From: an uncultured Alistipes sp.
GTDB taxonomy: Bacteria > Bacteroidota > Bacteroidia > Bacteroidales > Rikenellaceae
Reading direction: 5' to 3'
NCBI GenBank assembly: GCA_947177225.1
Contig: CAMWTS010000002.1
Span: 62,001 to 126,000, forward strand
Length of the DNA: 64,000 nucleotides
This document shows, in pieces, positions 37,354-45,872 of the stretch. Each line of letters begins with the position of its first letter. Within the stretch, counting starts at the first letter, position 1. A program made the translations under genes and the position numbers. The notes beneath the pieces are model-generated. The model did no database searches and was not told the DNA's origin. It saw only the letters and a list, made by a program, of their open reading frames with translations.

Positions 37354-37728
37354 ATGAAGAAAGTAATCGCATCGCCATTGGCACCCAAGGCCGTAGGCCC
37401 CTACTCTCAGGCCATTGCACACGACTCGACGCTCTACGTCTCGGGACAGCTCCCAATAGACGGTGCCACCGGCAAGATGGCCGAAGGCATCGAAGCGCAG
37501 ACCCGTCAGTCGCTCGACAACCTCGGACACATACTCGCCGAGGCCGGATACTCGTTCGACGACGTTGCCAAGACGACCGTCCTGCTGGCACACATAACCG
37601 ACTTTGCCGCCATGAACGCCGTCTACGCCGAGTATTTCAAAGCCGACAAACCGGCCAGAATATGCTTCGAGGCGGCAGCGCTGCCCATGGGCGCACTGGT
37701 GGAGATCGACGCCATAGCCGTCAAGTAG
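37354..37728 (+). CDS. ridA: RidA family enamine/imine deaminase
   Basis: RidA hydrolyses reactive 2-aminoacrylate and related enamines made by PLP enzymes, protecting the cell. The 124-residue protein has the family start KKVIASPLAPKAVGPYSQAI, the loop SGQLPID, the C-terminal signature RICFEAAALPMGALVEIDAIA, and the Arg (R106 region) that binds the carboxylate. Length is normal, and the cytoplasmic trimer is expected. It stands alone between a divergent lipoprotein gene and the cyd cluster, with a hairpin terminator 40 bases downstream. Confidence 0.95.
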   Translation: MKKVIASPLAPKAVGPYSQAIAHDSTLYVSGQLPIDGATGKMAEGIEAQTRQSLDNLGHILAEAGYSFDDVAKTTVLLAHITDFAAMNAVYAEYFKADKPARICFEAAALPMGALVEIDAIAVK

Positions 37729-37767
37729 TATCCTAACCGGCGTCAGCAGAGCGCCGCCATGTCAACA

Positions 37768-37805
37768 GCCCGAACAGATCGCCGTTACGATCAGTTCGGG
37801 CATTT
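37768..37805 (+). terminator. Terminator of ridA
   Basis: GCCCGAAC (37768-37775) pairs with GTTCGGGC (37794-37801), with inner GATCG/CGATC pairing, followed by ATTTTC. Confidence 0.75.
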
Positions 37806-37842
37806 TCATTCGTATTCATTCATGAAAAACAAAAATTTTCAC

Positions 37843-37850
37843 TATATTTG
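37843..37850 (+). promoter_or_regulatory. -7 box of the cytochrome bd operon
   Basis: TATATTTG on the plus strand, about 90 bases before the DUF4492 start. No TTTG at the expected -33 distance. Confidence 0.5.
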
Positions 37851-37939
37851 ATATTACAATACCGGACAGATATTTTCGACACGGCGAAACGCCGAGCCGA
37901 AATTTTCCGACCAGTCAAAACAAAAGCAACGCACAGACA

Positions 37940-38173
37940 ATGACCATGTTCGCCACGGTGAAGAAAATAGCCCGATTCTATGTCGACGGATTCAGAAACA
38001 TGACCGTCGGGCGAACGCTGTGGATAATAATACTGATAAAGCTGGCCGTGATATTCGCCGTGCTGCGGGTCTTCTTTTTCCAACCGGCACTGAAAGGGGC
38101 GGATATGGAAGAGCGCGGCGATGAGGTACTGCAACAACTTACCACTCATAACGATACGATAGCACATGAATGA
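37940..38173 (+). CDS. DUF4492 protein upstream of cydA
   Basis: Small protein of 77 residues with one membrane helix (TLWIIILIKLAVIFAVLRVFFF, about 26-47) flanked by a basic N-terminus and an acidic tail. DUF4492 proteins sit directly upstream of cydA in many Bacteroidetes and may be an accessory subunit of the bd oxidase, comparable in size and position to CydX-type peptides; this role is inferred. It overlaps cydA by eight bases, so translation is likely coupled. An ATG at 37946 is an alternative start. Confidence 0.85.
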   Translation: MTMFATVKKIARFYVDGFRNMTVGRTLWIIILIKLAVIFAVLRVFFFQPALKGADMEERGDEVLQQLTTHNDTIAHE

Positions 38174-39734
38174 TTTTCTGCAAACCGTCGACTGGTCGCG
38201 GGCACAATTCGCCCTGACGGCCATATACCACTGGCTGTTCGTGCCGCTGACGCTGGGACTGAGCTTCATGATAGCCTTCATGGAGACCAGGTATTACATC
38301 TCCGGCGACGAATTCTGGAAGCGCACGACCAAATTCTGGGCACGCATATTCGGCATCAACTTCGCCATAGGCGTAGCCACAGGCATTATTCTCGAATTCG
38401 AATTCGGCACCAACTGGTCGAACTACTCCCACTTCGTGGGCGACATCTTCGGTGCGCCGCTGGCCATCGAGGGCATCATGGCTTTCTTCATGGAGAGCAC
38501 CTTCATCGCCGTGATGTTCTTCGGCTGGAACAAGGTGAGCAAGGGATTCCACCTCGCCTCGACATGGCTCACCGCCATCGGAGCCAACCTCTCGGCACTG
38601 TGGATACTTGTAGCAAACTCGTGGATGCAGTACCCCACCGGCTGCACGTTCAATCTGGAAACGGTGCGCAACGAGATGACCTCGTTCTGGGACGTGCTGC
38701 TGTCGCCCGTGGCAATCAACAAGTTCACACACACCGTCACCTCGTCGTTCTCGCTGGCGGCAGTGGTGGTCATAGGCATCAGCGCATGGTATCTGCTGCG
38801 CGGCCGCGAGCGCAAGATGGCCACCCGCAGCATAGCCATGGCCTCGATCTTCGGACTGGTGTTCTCGCTGGCGGCGGCATTCACGGGCGACCGATCGGGT
38901 GCCGTGGTGGCTCAATACCAGCCGATGAAACTGGCCGCCATGGAGGGGCTGTACGACGGTGAGCAGGGTGCTCCGCTGACCGTGATCGGCATAATGCGTC
39001 CCGAAACGGAGCGAACGTCTAACGACGACGCATTCTATTTCAAGATAGACATACCCAAGATGCTGTCGGTGATGAGCTATCGCGACTCGGAGGCCTATGT
39101 GGCAGGTATCAACGATCTGCTCGAAGGCAATCCCGAACACGGCATCATGTCGGCCGAAGAGAAGATGCGCCGCGGCCGCATCGCCGTCGCCGAATTGGAG
39201 CGCTACAAAGAGGCCAGAAGTACCGGCAACCAGGCCGTCATCGAAGATGTGCAGCGCAGGTTCGACCCCTCGACTCCCGAAGGCGAGGAGTTCCTCTCCG
39301 AGTATTTCGCATATTTCGGATACGGATATATATCGACCCCCGAAGAGCTGATACCCAACGTGCCGCTGCTGTTCTACTCGTTCCGCGCAATGGTAGGCAT
39401 AGGCACGCTTATGATATTCGCATTCGCACTGGTTTGGTGGCTCAACCGCCGCGACCGTCTGGCCGACAAACGATGGCTTCTCCGCGGCCTTATCCTGCTA
39501 ATTCCTCTCACCTATCTGGCATCGCAGGCCGGCTGGATCATAGCCGAGGTGGGTCGTCAGCCATGGGCCATACAAGACCTTATGCCGGTATCGGTGGCCG
39601 CCTCGCGCATAGGCAGCACATCGGTCATGGTGACATTCTTCATCTTCCTCGCTCTGTTCACGGCACTGCTCGCCGCCGAACTCAGCATAATGTTCAAACA
39701 GATCAAACTGGGTCCCGACAACGAAAAACGGTAA
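38166..39734 (+). CDS. cydA: Cytochrome bd oxidase subunit I
   Basis: Haem-bearing subunit of the high-affinity quinol oxidase, which reduces oxygen to water and protects gut anaerobes from traces of oxygen. The 522-residue membrane protein starts MNDFLQTVDWSRAQFALTAIYHW, with the conserved His22 in TAIYHWLFVPLTLG. It retains the Q-loop region and the GRQPWAIQDLMP segment near residue 463. About nine helices. Length is typical for the long form. It forms an operon with DUF4492 upstream and cydB five bases downstream. Confidence 0.96.
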   Translation: MNDFLQTVDWSRAQFALTAIYHWLFVPLTLGLSFMIAFMETRYYISGDEFWKRTTKFWARIFGINFAIGVATGIILEFEFGTNWSNYSHFVGDIFGAPLAIEGIMAFFMESTFIAVMFFGWNKVSKGFHLASTWLTAIGANLSALWILVANSWMQYPTGCTFNLETVRNEMTSFWDVLLSPVAINKFTHTVTSSFSLAAVVVIGISAWYLLRGRERKMATRSIAMASIFGLVFSLAAAFTGDRSGAVVAQYQPMKLAAMEGLYDGEQGAPLTVIGIMRPETERTSNDDAFYFKIDIPKMLSVMSYRDSEAYVAGINDLLEGNPEHGIMSAEEKMRRGRIAVAELERYKEARSTGNQAVIEDVQRRFDPSTPEGEEFLSEYFAYFGYGYISTPEELIPNVPLLFYSFRAMVGIGTLMIFAFALVWWLNRRDRLADKRWLLRGLILLIPLTYLASQAGWIIAEVGRQPWAIQDLMPVSVAASRIGSTSVMVTFFIFLALFTALLAAELSIMFKQIKLGPDNEKR

Positions 39735-39739
39735 CGACT

Positions 39740-40882
39740 ATGGATACTTTACAACTTTTGCAACACTACTGGTGGTTCATCATATCGCTTTTGGGCGCAC
39801 TGCTCGTCTTCCTTTTGTTCGTGCAGGGCGGCCAGGGACTGCTCTACACCATGGGGCGCACCGAGGCGCAACGCACGATGATAGTCAACGCGCTGGGTCG
39901 CAAATGGGAGTTTACATTCACCACGCTGGTCACATTCGGAGGTGCGTTTTTCGCATCGTTCCCGCTATTCTACTCCACCAGCTTCGGAGGTGCATTCTAT
40001 GTCTGGACATTGATTCTGCTGGTGTTCGTCATTCAGGCCGTAGCCTATGAGTATCGTCGCAAACCGTCAAATCTGTTCGGCGAGCGCACCTACAACGCAT
40101 TTCTGATTATCAACGGCATAGCCGGCGCATTGTTGCTGGGCATGGCTGTGGCCACGCTCTTCACGGGAGCCAGTTTCACCGTCGACCGGCTCAATCTGGC
40201 CGACGTAGGCGGCAACACCACGATCTCGCAGTGGACCACACCGTGGCACGGGTTGGAAGCTCTTGCCGACTACCGCAACTGGGCATTAGGACTTGCCGTG
40301 GTGTTTCTCTCTCGCATGCTGGCTCTGCACTATTTCCTCAACACCATCGACGATGCCGATCTGACGGAGCGTTCGCGCCGCCGATCGCTGTGCGCAGCAG
40401 CAGCATTCGTCGTCACGTTCCTCGTATTTCTGGCAGGCATACTGCTCGGAAGCGGCTGGCGTGCCGCAGCCGACGGAACGATCGTCGAGGAGAAGTATCT
40501 CTATCTGCACAACTTCATCGAAATGCCATATCTGGCCGTGGCACTGCTCGCCGGCGTGGCAGCCGTATTGTGGAGCATACGGCTCGGCTGGCAAGGCTCG
40601 CGCAAGGCTATCTGGTGGAGCGGCTCAGGAACCGTACTCGCAGTATTGTCGCTGCTGCTCGCAGCAGGCTGGAACAACACGGCATACTATCCGTCGCTCG
40701 CCGACGCACAGTCGTCGCTGACCATAGCCAACTCGTCGTCGAGCGAGTTCACGCTCACGGCCATGAGCATCGTCTCGATCATGATACCGTTCGTGGCAGC
40801 CTACATCTGGTACGCATGGCGGTCGATGAACCGCACCCGTATCACCGAGGAGGAGATCGACGGCGACGATCACCTCTATTAG
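39740..40882 (+). CDS. cydB: Cytochrome bd oxidase subunit II
   Basis: Partner subunit of CydA; 380 residues with about eight or nine membrane helices. It opens MDTLQLLQHYWWFIISLLGALLVFLLF and has the typical QGGQGLLYTMG and GRKWEFTFTTLVTFGGAFFASFPLFYST segments. The start at 39740 lies five bases after the cydA stop, and the longer frame upstream is ignored because it runs antisense-like through cydA in another frame. It is followed by a ten-base-pair hairpin. Confidence 0.95.
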   Translation: MDTLQLLQHYWWFIISLLGALLVFLLFVQGGQGLLYTMGRTEAQRTMIVNALGRKWEFTFTTLVTFGGAFFASFPLFYSTSFGGAFYVWTLILLVFVIQAVAYEYRRKPSNLFGERTYNAFLIINGIAGALLLGMAVATLFTGASFTVDRLNLADVGGNTTISQWTTPWHGLEALADYRNWALGLAVVFLSRMLALHYFLNTIDDADLTERSRRRSLCAAAAFVVTFLVFLAGILLGSGWRAAADGTIVEEKYLYLHNFIEMPYLAVALLAGVAAVLWSIRLGWQGSRKAIWWSGSGTVLAVLSLLLAAGWNNTAYYPSLADAQSSLTIANSSSSEFTLTAMSIVSIMIPFVAAYIWYAWRSMNRTRITEEEIDGDDHLY

Positions 40883-40902
40883 CTCCCTGCCCATCGACAA
40901 GA

Positions 40903-40927
40903 AAGGCGCGGATAGATTCCGCGCCTT
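40903..40927. terminator. Hairpin between convergent cydB and nfo
   Basis: AAGGCGCGGA (40903-40912), loop TAGAT, TCCGCGCCTT (40918-40927): ten perfect base pairs. The T-rich tail is weak in both directions, but the place between convergent genes supports a shared terminator. Confidence 0.7.
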
Positions 40928-40947
40928 ATCTATTTATACGACCGGCA

Positions 40948-41793
40948 CTATACTCCGGCCAGCTCTTTCAAACGGGCAATCTCCTCCGGCCAACGCTCCT
41001 CGTCGGGAGTCTCCAATATCAGAGGGATATTGTCGAAACGGCTGTCGGCGGCGATATAGCGGAAGCACTCCCAGCCTATCTCGCCATCGCCCAGTGGCGC
41101 ATGACGGTCGACATGGCTGCCCAGCGGCTTGACAGCGTCGTTGAGGTGCATGCCGCGCAAATAGCCAAGCCCCACTATCCGGTCAAGCTCGGCAAAGGTT
41201 CGCTCGCACGCCTCGACCGTACGCAAGTCATAGCCAGCGGCAAAAGCGTGGCATGTATCGATGCAATAGCCCACACGCGACTTGTCCTCCACCTTATCTA
41301 TTATATATGCCAGATGCTCGAACGCAAAGCCGAGATTGGAACCCTGACCCGCCGTATTCTCTATGACAGCCGTCACGCCGCGGCTGCGCTCCAAGGCTAT
41401 GTTGATCGACTCGGCGATACGGTCGAGCGACTGCACCGAAGTGATTTTGCGCAAGTGGCTGCCGGGGTGGAAATTGAGACGGTCGAGGCCGAGAGCCTCG
41501 CAGCGCTGCATCTCCTCGACGAACGATGCACGCGACTTCTCCAATCCGTCGCGTTCGGGGTGACCGAGATTAATCAGATAACTGTCGTGCGGCAGTATTC
41601 GGCCGGAAGTGTATCCCGACTCGGCGCATGCCGCGCGAAAGGCTTCGATCTGCGCCGGCGCAAGTTGCGGCGCATGCCACTGACGTTGATTTTTTGTAAA
41701 AAGCGCAAATGCCGTCGCACCTATGGCGCGCGCATTGCGGGGGGCGTTATCGACTCCGCCCGATGCGCTGACGTGTGCTCCGAAATATTTCAT
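40948..41793 (-). CDS. nfo: Endonuclease IV
   Basis: AP endonuclease of base-excision repair that cuts 5' of abasic sites, a zinc TIM-barrel enzyme. The 281-residue protein starts [21 protein letters not shown] and contains the signatures [60 protein letters not shown] and LILETPDEE, which carry the metal-binding His, Glu and Asp residues. The ATG at 41793 was chosen over 41838 because the family start [13 protein letters not shown] lies there. It ends convergently with cydB. Confidence 0.96.
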   Translation of the reverse strand: MKYFGAHVSASGGVDNAPRNARAIGATAFALFTKNQRQWHAPQLAPAQIEAFRAACAESGYTSGRILPHDSYLINLGHPERDGLEKSRASFVEEMQRCEALGLDRLNFHPGSHLRKITSVQSLDRIAESINIALERSRGVTAVIENTAGQGSNLGFAFEHLAYIIDKVEDKSRVGYCIDTCHAFAAGYDLRTVEACERTFAELDRIVGLGYLRGMHLNDAVKPLGSHVDRHAPLGDGEIGWECFRYIAADSRFDNIPLILETPDEERWPEEIARLKELAGV

Positions 41794-41920
41794 GCTATGA
41801 TCGTCGTTATCGTTAATAATGTATGCAAAGGTAACCATTTTTATGGAATCTCACATCTCCTGCTCCCGCGAAGATGCTGCGGCCGATATACTCCCGCCGG
41901 GCAATGCCACAATAAATTCG

Positions 41921-41985
41921 ACGTTTTCATTAAGCCGAGGGCAGAGTCGAACGTGTTCGAACTATGCCGAGGCGAGAAAAGGTGC
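41921..41985 (-). repeat. D-family palindromic repeat (D2)
   Basis: Read on the minus strand it matches D3 (45811-45872) closely: CCTTTTCTCGCCTCGGC, a hairpin with apical CGAAC and GTTCG, then CTCTGCCCTCGGCTTAATG. It lies upstream of nfo. Confidence 0.75.
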
Positions 41986-42084
41986 AAGAAATTGAACGTT
42001 GATCCGGCCTTGCCCCGCTCCGCATGGAGCGCGACGATTTCCTCTGTCGTCTTTTCGTTCAGCATGTACGAGGTTTTGTCTTAC

Positions 42085-42232
42085 ACAGATGTCTCACATT
42101 CGTTCGGCATGAAATCGCGTGTTTGTCATTCTGAGGAGCGCGGCACGCGCGACGTGAGAATCTCTTTTGGTGCGACAAACGGCGCTCGTGACTGCGAGAC
42201 TCCCACGTCGCCTGCGGCTCCTCGGAGTGACA
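42085..42232 (+). repeat. Partial module A and full module B
   Basis: 42085-42112 is the end of a module A (GATGTCTCACATTCGTTCGGCATG). 42123-42232 is a full module B with ends TGTCATTCTGAGGAG and CTCCTCGGAGTGACA, an imperfect inverted pair. No gene is seen in 41986-42476. Confidence 0.8.
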
Positions 42233-42297
42233 GACCGGTGTCATGTTGAGCACCGCTAAACATTTGTGCACGGCATGTATTCTTTTCGCTCCAAAAA

Positions 42298-42426
42298 CTC
42301 CCGCTCGGCAAAATGCAAGTAAACTTGCTTTTGCTCTCGCTTATTCTTATTTGGCGTTGCCGAATATACTCTCGCTCGGCAATGCTCAAATAAATTTGGC
42401 ATTGCCCTCGCTTATTCGTATATTTG
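42298..42426 (+). repeat. Two tandem E-type promoter repeats with covarying hairpins
   Basis: E1 (42298-42352) and E2 (42371-42426) share CTCGGCA at the left and CTCGCTTATTC at the right. E1 stem: GCAAAA, bulged T, GCAAGT, loop AA, ACTTGC, TTTTGC. E2 stem: GGCAATGC, bulged T, CAAAT, loop AA, ATTTG, GCATTGCC. The stems differ in sequence but keep pairing. E2 ends in a functional-looking promoter. Confidence 0.8.
42395..42426 (+). promoter_or_regulatory. Promoter of the DUF3078 gene
   Basis: -33 TTTG (42395-42398), 20-base spacer, -7 TATATTTG (42419-42426): a perfect Bacteroidetes promoter. The -33 box forms part of the E2 hairpin stem. Predicted leader of about 43 bases before the ATG at 42477. 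Confidence 0.8.
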
Positions 42427-42476
42427 CCGGACATTTGGACAAAACGATTTAATCATAAAATCATACCGAAGTTGAT

Positions 42477-43562
42477 ATGAAAAGATTTTTATTCGCTGCA
42501 TCGATCGCCGTATTGTGTTTCGCACAACAATCAATGGCACAGATCTCGGTGGAAGATGTCAAAACCGACAACGACAAAGATGTATTCACCAACGACGTAA
42601 AGAGACAGCAAGTGGAGGGTGCGGAATACTTCTCGCTGGCGCGATATCGTGCCGAGCGCGCCGCCATACGCCGCGAGCGCAATACGTTGGAGTTCGCAGC
42701 CAACCTGCAAGGGTCACTTACGGCATTCAGCGATTCGTGGCAGGCCAGCGGCGACAACGCCATAGCGGCCATAGCCAACATCAACTTCAAACACGTATTC
42801 GCCAAGGGCGATTTCTCGATCACCACCACCGCCGTGGCCAAATTCGGATACAACCGCATGAAAGCAGAATTTGTCGACGACGCAGGCGACAAATACACAG
42901 AGGGCGTATGGTTCAAGAATGTCGACGAGATCTCGATCTCCACATCGCCGCAATGGAAGATGACCAAGAACTGGTCTTACGGTACGATCATCAAGTTCCG
43001 TACGCAGTTCGCACAGGGATATTCGGCACGCGCCGACAAGCGCAACAACATAGCCCCGATATCGAATTTCATGGCCCCGGGCTATCTCGACATATCGGGA
43101 GGTTTCACCTACACTCTGCCCTCGGCCAAATTCCCGCTCAAAGTCAACCTCGCACCCATAGCGATGAGTGCCGTCTACGTCGAAGACGACTCCGTATCCA
43201 AACGCTACGGCGTCGAAGAAGGAAAAACCTCGAAATACGAGGGCGGTCTCTCATTACAGCTCGACTTCGACCGCACATGGGGCAAGAGCGGCTGGCTAAG
43301 ATACCGCTCGACGGCATTCTCGTTCTACGGCTGGATATCCGATCTGTCGGGCAAAAAGAACTTCGAGCCCACCGACTCGCAGAGCAAATATCGCCACGTG
43401 CTGCCCACCATACGCTGGGAGAATACGATCGACATAAAGGCCTCGAAATACTTCTCGACGCAGATCTATTTCCAGCTCTACTACAACGATGCCGAGCGCA
43501 GCCGTCTGCAAATGCAGACCATACTGAGCGTCGGCCTGACATACACGTTCAAGAACAAGTAA
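42477..43562 (+). CDS. DUF3078 outer-membrane protein
   Basis: Exported protein of 361 residues (signal peptide MKRFLFAASIAVLCFAQQSMAQ). The body alternates amphipathic strands (NTLEFAANLQGSLTAFSDSWQASGDNAIAAIANINF opens the domain, split here as a family landmark at about 70-105) and ends TILSVGLTYTFKNK, consistent with an outer-membrane beta barrel of the DUF3078 family. Function of the family is unknown. It is followed 88 bases later by the protease gene and shares the strong E2 promoter; co-transcription is possible. Confidence 0.85.
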   Translation: MKRFLFAASIAVLCFAQQSMAQISVEDVKTDNDKDVFTNDVKRQQVEGAEYFSLARYRAERAAIRRERNTLEFAANLQGSLTAFSDSWQASGDNAIAAIANINFKHVFAKGDFSITTTAVAKFGYNRMKAEFVDDAGDKYTEGVWFKNVDEISISTSPQWKMTKNWSYGTIIKFRTQFAQGYSARADKRNNIAPISNFMAPGYLDISGGFTYTLPSAKFPLKVNLAPIAMSAVYVEDDSVSKRYGVEEGKTSKYEGGLSLQLDFDRTWGKSGWLRYRSTAFSFYGWISDLSGKKNFEPTDSQSKYRHVLPTIRWENTIDIKASKYFSTQIYFQLYYNDAERSRLQMQTILSVGLTYTFKNK

Positions 43563-43650
43563 CGTCACTGCACCGTCCCATCGGCGGCAATCAACTCTTT
43601 GCCTCGGCTGTCGCCGACCGCACAAAGAGACCGTAAGACAACTATAAACG

Positions 43651-45366
43651 ATGTCAAAAACTCCGAAATATCTTATCTGGGTACCAGTCCTGCTGGCCAT
43701 AACGGCCATGGCGGGCATAGGCTTCGGCGTCAGGATCGGCACCGACCGACAGATACGCCGCACAGCATTCATGCAACGCGGAATGGGCACTTCGATGCCG
43801 GCCATAGTCGACGAGGGGTGGCATTCGTCAGAATACACCGACGACAAACTGATGCAGACCATAGAATACATAGAGAACTACTATGTCGATCCCATCGCAT
43901 GCGATTCGCTCTATGAGACCGTCATTCCCGATCTGCTGCACCAGCTCGACCCCCACTCGATCTACATTCCGGCCGAGGAGTTCGGCGCAGTCAACGAGTC
44001 GCTGGACGGTGAGTTCGACGGTATCGGCATAGTCTTCAATGCCGCCACCGACACGGTTATCGTAATGAATGTCATACCCAAAGGCCCGAGCGACAAGGCC
44101 GGCATCAGAGCCGGCGACCGCATAATGCGCATCGACGATTCGCTGGTTGCAGGCCGCAACATACCGCAGGAGAACATCGTCAAGCGACTGCGCGGTCCGC
44201 GCGGATCGCAGGTGCGTCTGTCGCTGCGGCGCCAGGACATAGCCGACGATGTCGAAGTCACTGTAACGCGCGCAGCCATCGAGCTGCACAGCATCGACGC
44301 AGCATTCATGCTCGTGCCGGAAAAGCATATCGGATATGTTAGGCTCGAACAGTTCTCGCGCACGTCGCACGCCGAGCTGAAACAGGCTCTGTCGCGTCTG
44401 CGCGGCGAGGGCATGACACGTCTGATACTCGATCTGAGAGGCAACACGGGAGGTTTTCTCGATCAGGCCATACTAATTGCCAATGAGTTCCTTCCCAAAG
44501 GCAAGCTGATCGTCTATACCGAGGACCGCTATCGCCGGCAGAACAAGGAGTTCAGCAACGGTCTGGGACGCGCCACCGACATAGCGCTGGCCGTGTTGGT
44601 CGACGAGGGCAGCGCCTCGTCGAGCGAGATTCTGGCCGGTGCGCTGCAAGACAACGACCGCGGCACGATCATCGGACGCCGCACATTCGGCAAGGGTCTG
44701 GTGCAAAACCAGATACCATATCCCGACGGCTCGGCGCTGCGTCTGACCGTGGCACGCTACTACACCCCCACGGGACGTTCGATACAGAAACCGTATGTCA
44801 ACGGCGACGAGGAGTCGTATCAAATGGACATGGTCAACCGCTACTACAACAACGAGTTCTTTTCGGCCGACTCGATCAGATTCGCCGACTCGCTGCGCTT
44901 CACCACGCCTGCCGGACGCACCGTATACGGCGGCGGAGGCATCATGCCCGACATCTTCATTCCGATGGACACCACGGGCATTACGCGCTACTACACCGAG
45001 GTGTGGGGACGCAATATCCTCTATCGATATACGCTCGACTTCTGCGACCGTCATCGCGAGCGCATCAACTCGGTTCGCTCGATAGACGATCTGAACAGAC
45101 TGCTCGCGGGCAGCAATCTGATGAGCGACTTCATCGCCTACGCACGCGCACGCGGCGTAGAGCCCGATTACAGAGACATCGCCGCCTCGCACAAGCTGAT
45201 AGAGGCACAGATAAGGGCATACATAGGCCGTAACACACCATTGGAGGACAACGGCTTCTACGCCAACATCTATCCGATCGACAATGTCATCAAAAGCGCC
45301 GTCGAGGAGTTGAGCGATGCCGAGGGTACGAGAGTGGATCAACAATACAACCGAACAGAGCAATGA
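43651..45366 (+). CDS. C-terminal processing peptidase, S41 family
   Basis: Membrane-anchored periplasmic serine protease of 571 residues. One N-terminal helix (YLIWVPVLLAITAMAGIGFGV), an S41 N-terminal helical part, a PDZ domain (about 115-200, with VIPKGPSDKAGIRAGDRIMRIDD), and the protease core (FSRTSHAELKQAL onward). The catalytic Ser is in DEGSASSSEILAGALQD and the Lys in TFGKGLVQ. It probably trims or degrades periplasmic proteins, like CtpA/Prc. The C-terminal 100 residues are extra to the core. It overlaps the next small gene by four bases (ATGA). Confidence 0.92.
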   Translation: MSKTPKYLIWVPVLLAITAMAGIGFGVRIGTDRQIRRTAFMQRGMGTSMPAIVDEGWHSSEYTDDKLMQTIEYIENYYVDPIACDSLYETVIPDLLHQLDPHSIYIPAEEFGAVNESLDGEFDGIGIVFNAATDTVIVMNVIPKGPSDKAGIRAGDRIMRIDDSLVAGRNIPQENIVKRLRGPRGSQVRLSLRRQDIADDVEVTVTRAAIELHSIDAAFMLVPEKHIGYVRLEQFSRTSHAELKQALSRLRGEGMTRLILDLRGNTGGFLDQAILIANEFLPKGKLIVYTEDRYRRQNKEFSNGLGRATDIALAVLVDEGSASSSEILAGALQDNDRGTIIGRRTFGKGLVQNQIPYPDGSALRLTVARYYTPTGRSIQKPYVNGDEESYQMDMVNRYYNNEFFSADSIRFADSLRFTTPAGRTVYGGGGIMPDIFIPMDTTGITRYYTEVWGRNILYRYTLDFCDRHRERINSVRSIDDLNRLLAGSNLMSDFIAYARARGVEPDYRDIAASHKLIEAQIRAYIGRNTPLEDNGFYANIYPIDNVIKSAVEELSDAEGTRVDQQYNRTEQ

Positions 45367-45608
45367 TAAAGAAGATTACCGGCATACTATTCGCCGCAGC
45401 CGTCATAGCCGTAATCGTCATGACAGCCATGCACCGCAGCGAATACCGCTCGCTCGTTTTCGACCGCAGCGACAAGCAGCAAACGCAAGCCACGATCGAC
45501 ACAACGACGCTCGATGCCGAACAGGAAGCCGCCCAGGAGTCCGACCGGCAGCAGCTGCCCGACGACAACGCTCAGCAAGAGCCGGACGAAGATACGGCCG
45601 CCGCTTAG
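45363..45608 (+). CDS. Small membrane-anchored acidic protein, unknown
   Basis: I do not recognise a family. The 81-residue product has one N-terminal hydrophobic helix (ITGILFAAAVIAVIVMTAM, about 5-23) and then a hydrophilic tail rich in Glu, Asp and Gln that ends in EDTAAA. The four-base overlap with the protease gene suggests translational coupling and a possible partner or adaptor role, which is speculative. No lipobox is present. Confidence 0.65.
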   Translation: MIKKITGILFAAAVIAVIVMTAMHRSEYRSLVFDRSDKQQTQATIDTTTLDAEQEAAQESDRQQLPDDNAQQEPDEDTAAA

Positions 45609-45743
45609 CCGAACGCCCATTCGACAATACGGAAAGCCGCTTGCACGCGCGCTACGCCGAGGCGGAGAAACGGCGGAACAGTGCGACGGTACAACGAAGA
45701 GATACATCGGCACACTTCCTGACCGAGCGATACCATATGACAA

Positions 45744-45774
45744 AAGGGCTGTCTACCTGAGGTAGACAGCCCTT
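45744..45774. terminator. Strong hairpin between convergent genes
   Basis: Bases 45744-45757 pair perfectly (14 bp) with 45761-45774 around loop TGA. On the minus strand it runs into TTTTG and on the plus strand into ATCGTATTG. It probably serves both the protease operon and the S46 gene. Confidence 0.85.
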
Positions 45775-45810
45775 ATCGTATTGTCCGTGCGGACAGATTC
45801 GAATCCTCGC

Positions 45811-45872
45811 ACCTTTTCTCGCCTCGGCAGAGCTCGAACAAGTTCGGCTCTGCCCTCGGCTTAATGAAAACG
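45811..45872 (+). repeat. D-family palindromic repeat (D3) at the S46 stop
   Basis: Hairpin GGCAGAGC, bulged T, CGAAC, loop AA, GTTCG, GCTCTGCC inside the frame CCTTTTCTCGCCTC and CTCGGCTTAATGAAAACG. It abuts the S46 stop codon (45873-45875). The architecture (8 bp, bulged T, 5 bp, AA loop) is identical to E2 though the stem bases differ. Confidence 0.8.

Noticed and set aside
45785..45815. tRNA-like sequence GATTCGAATC followed by CTCGCACC
   Set aside because: It resembles a T-arm loop, but no acceptor stem, D arm or anticodon arm can be built upstream. No tRNA gene is recognised anywhere in the window.
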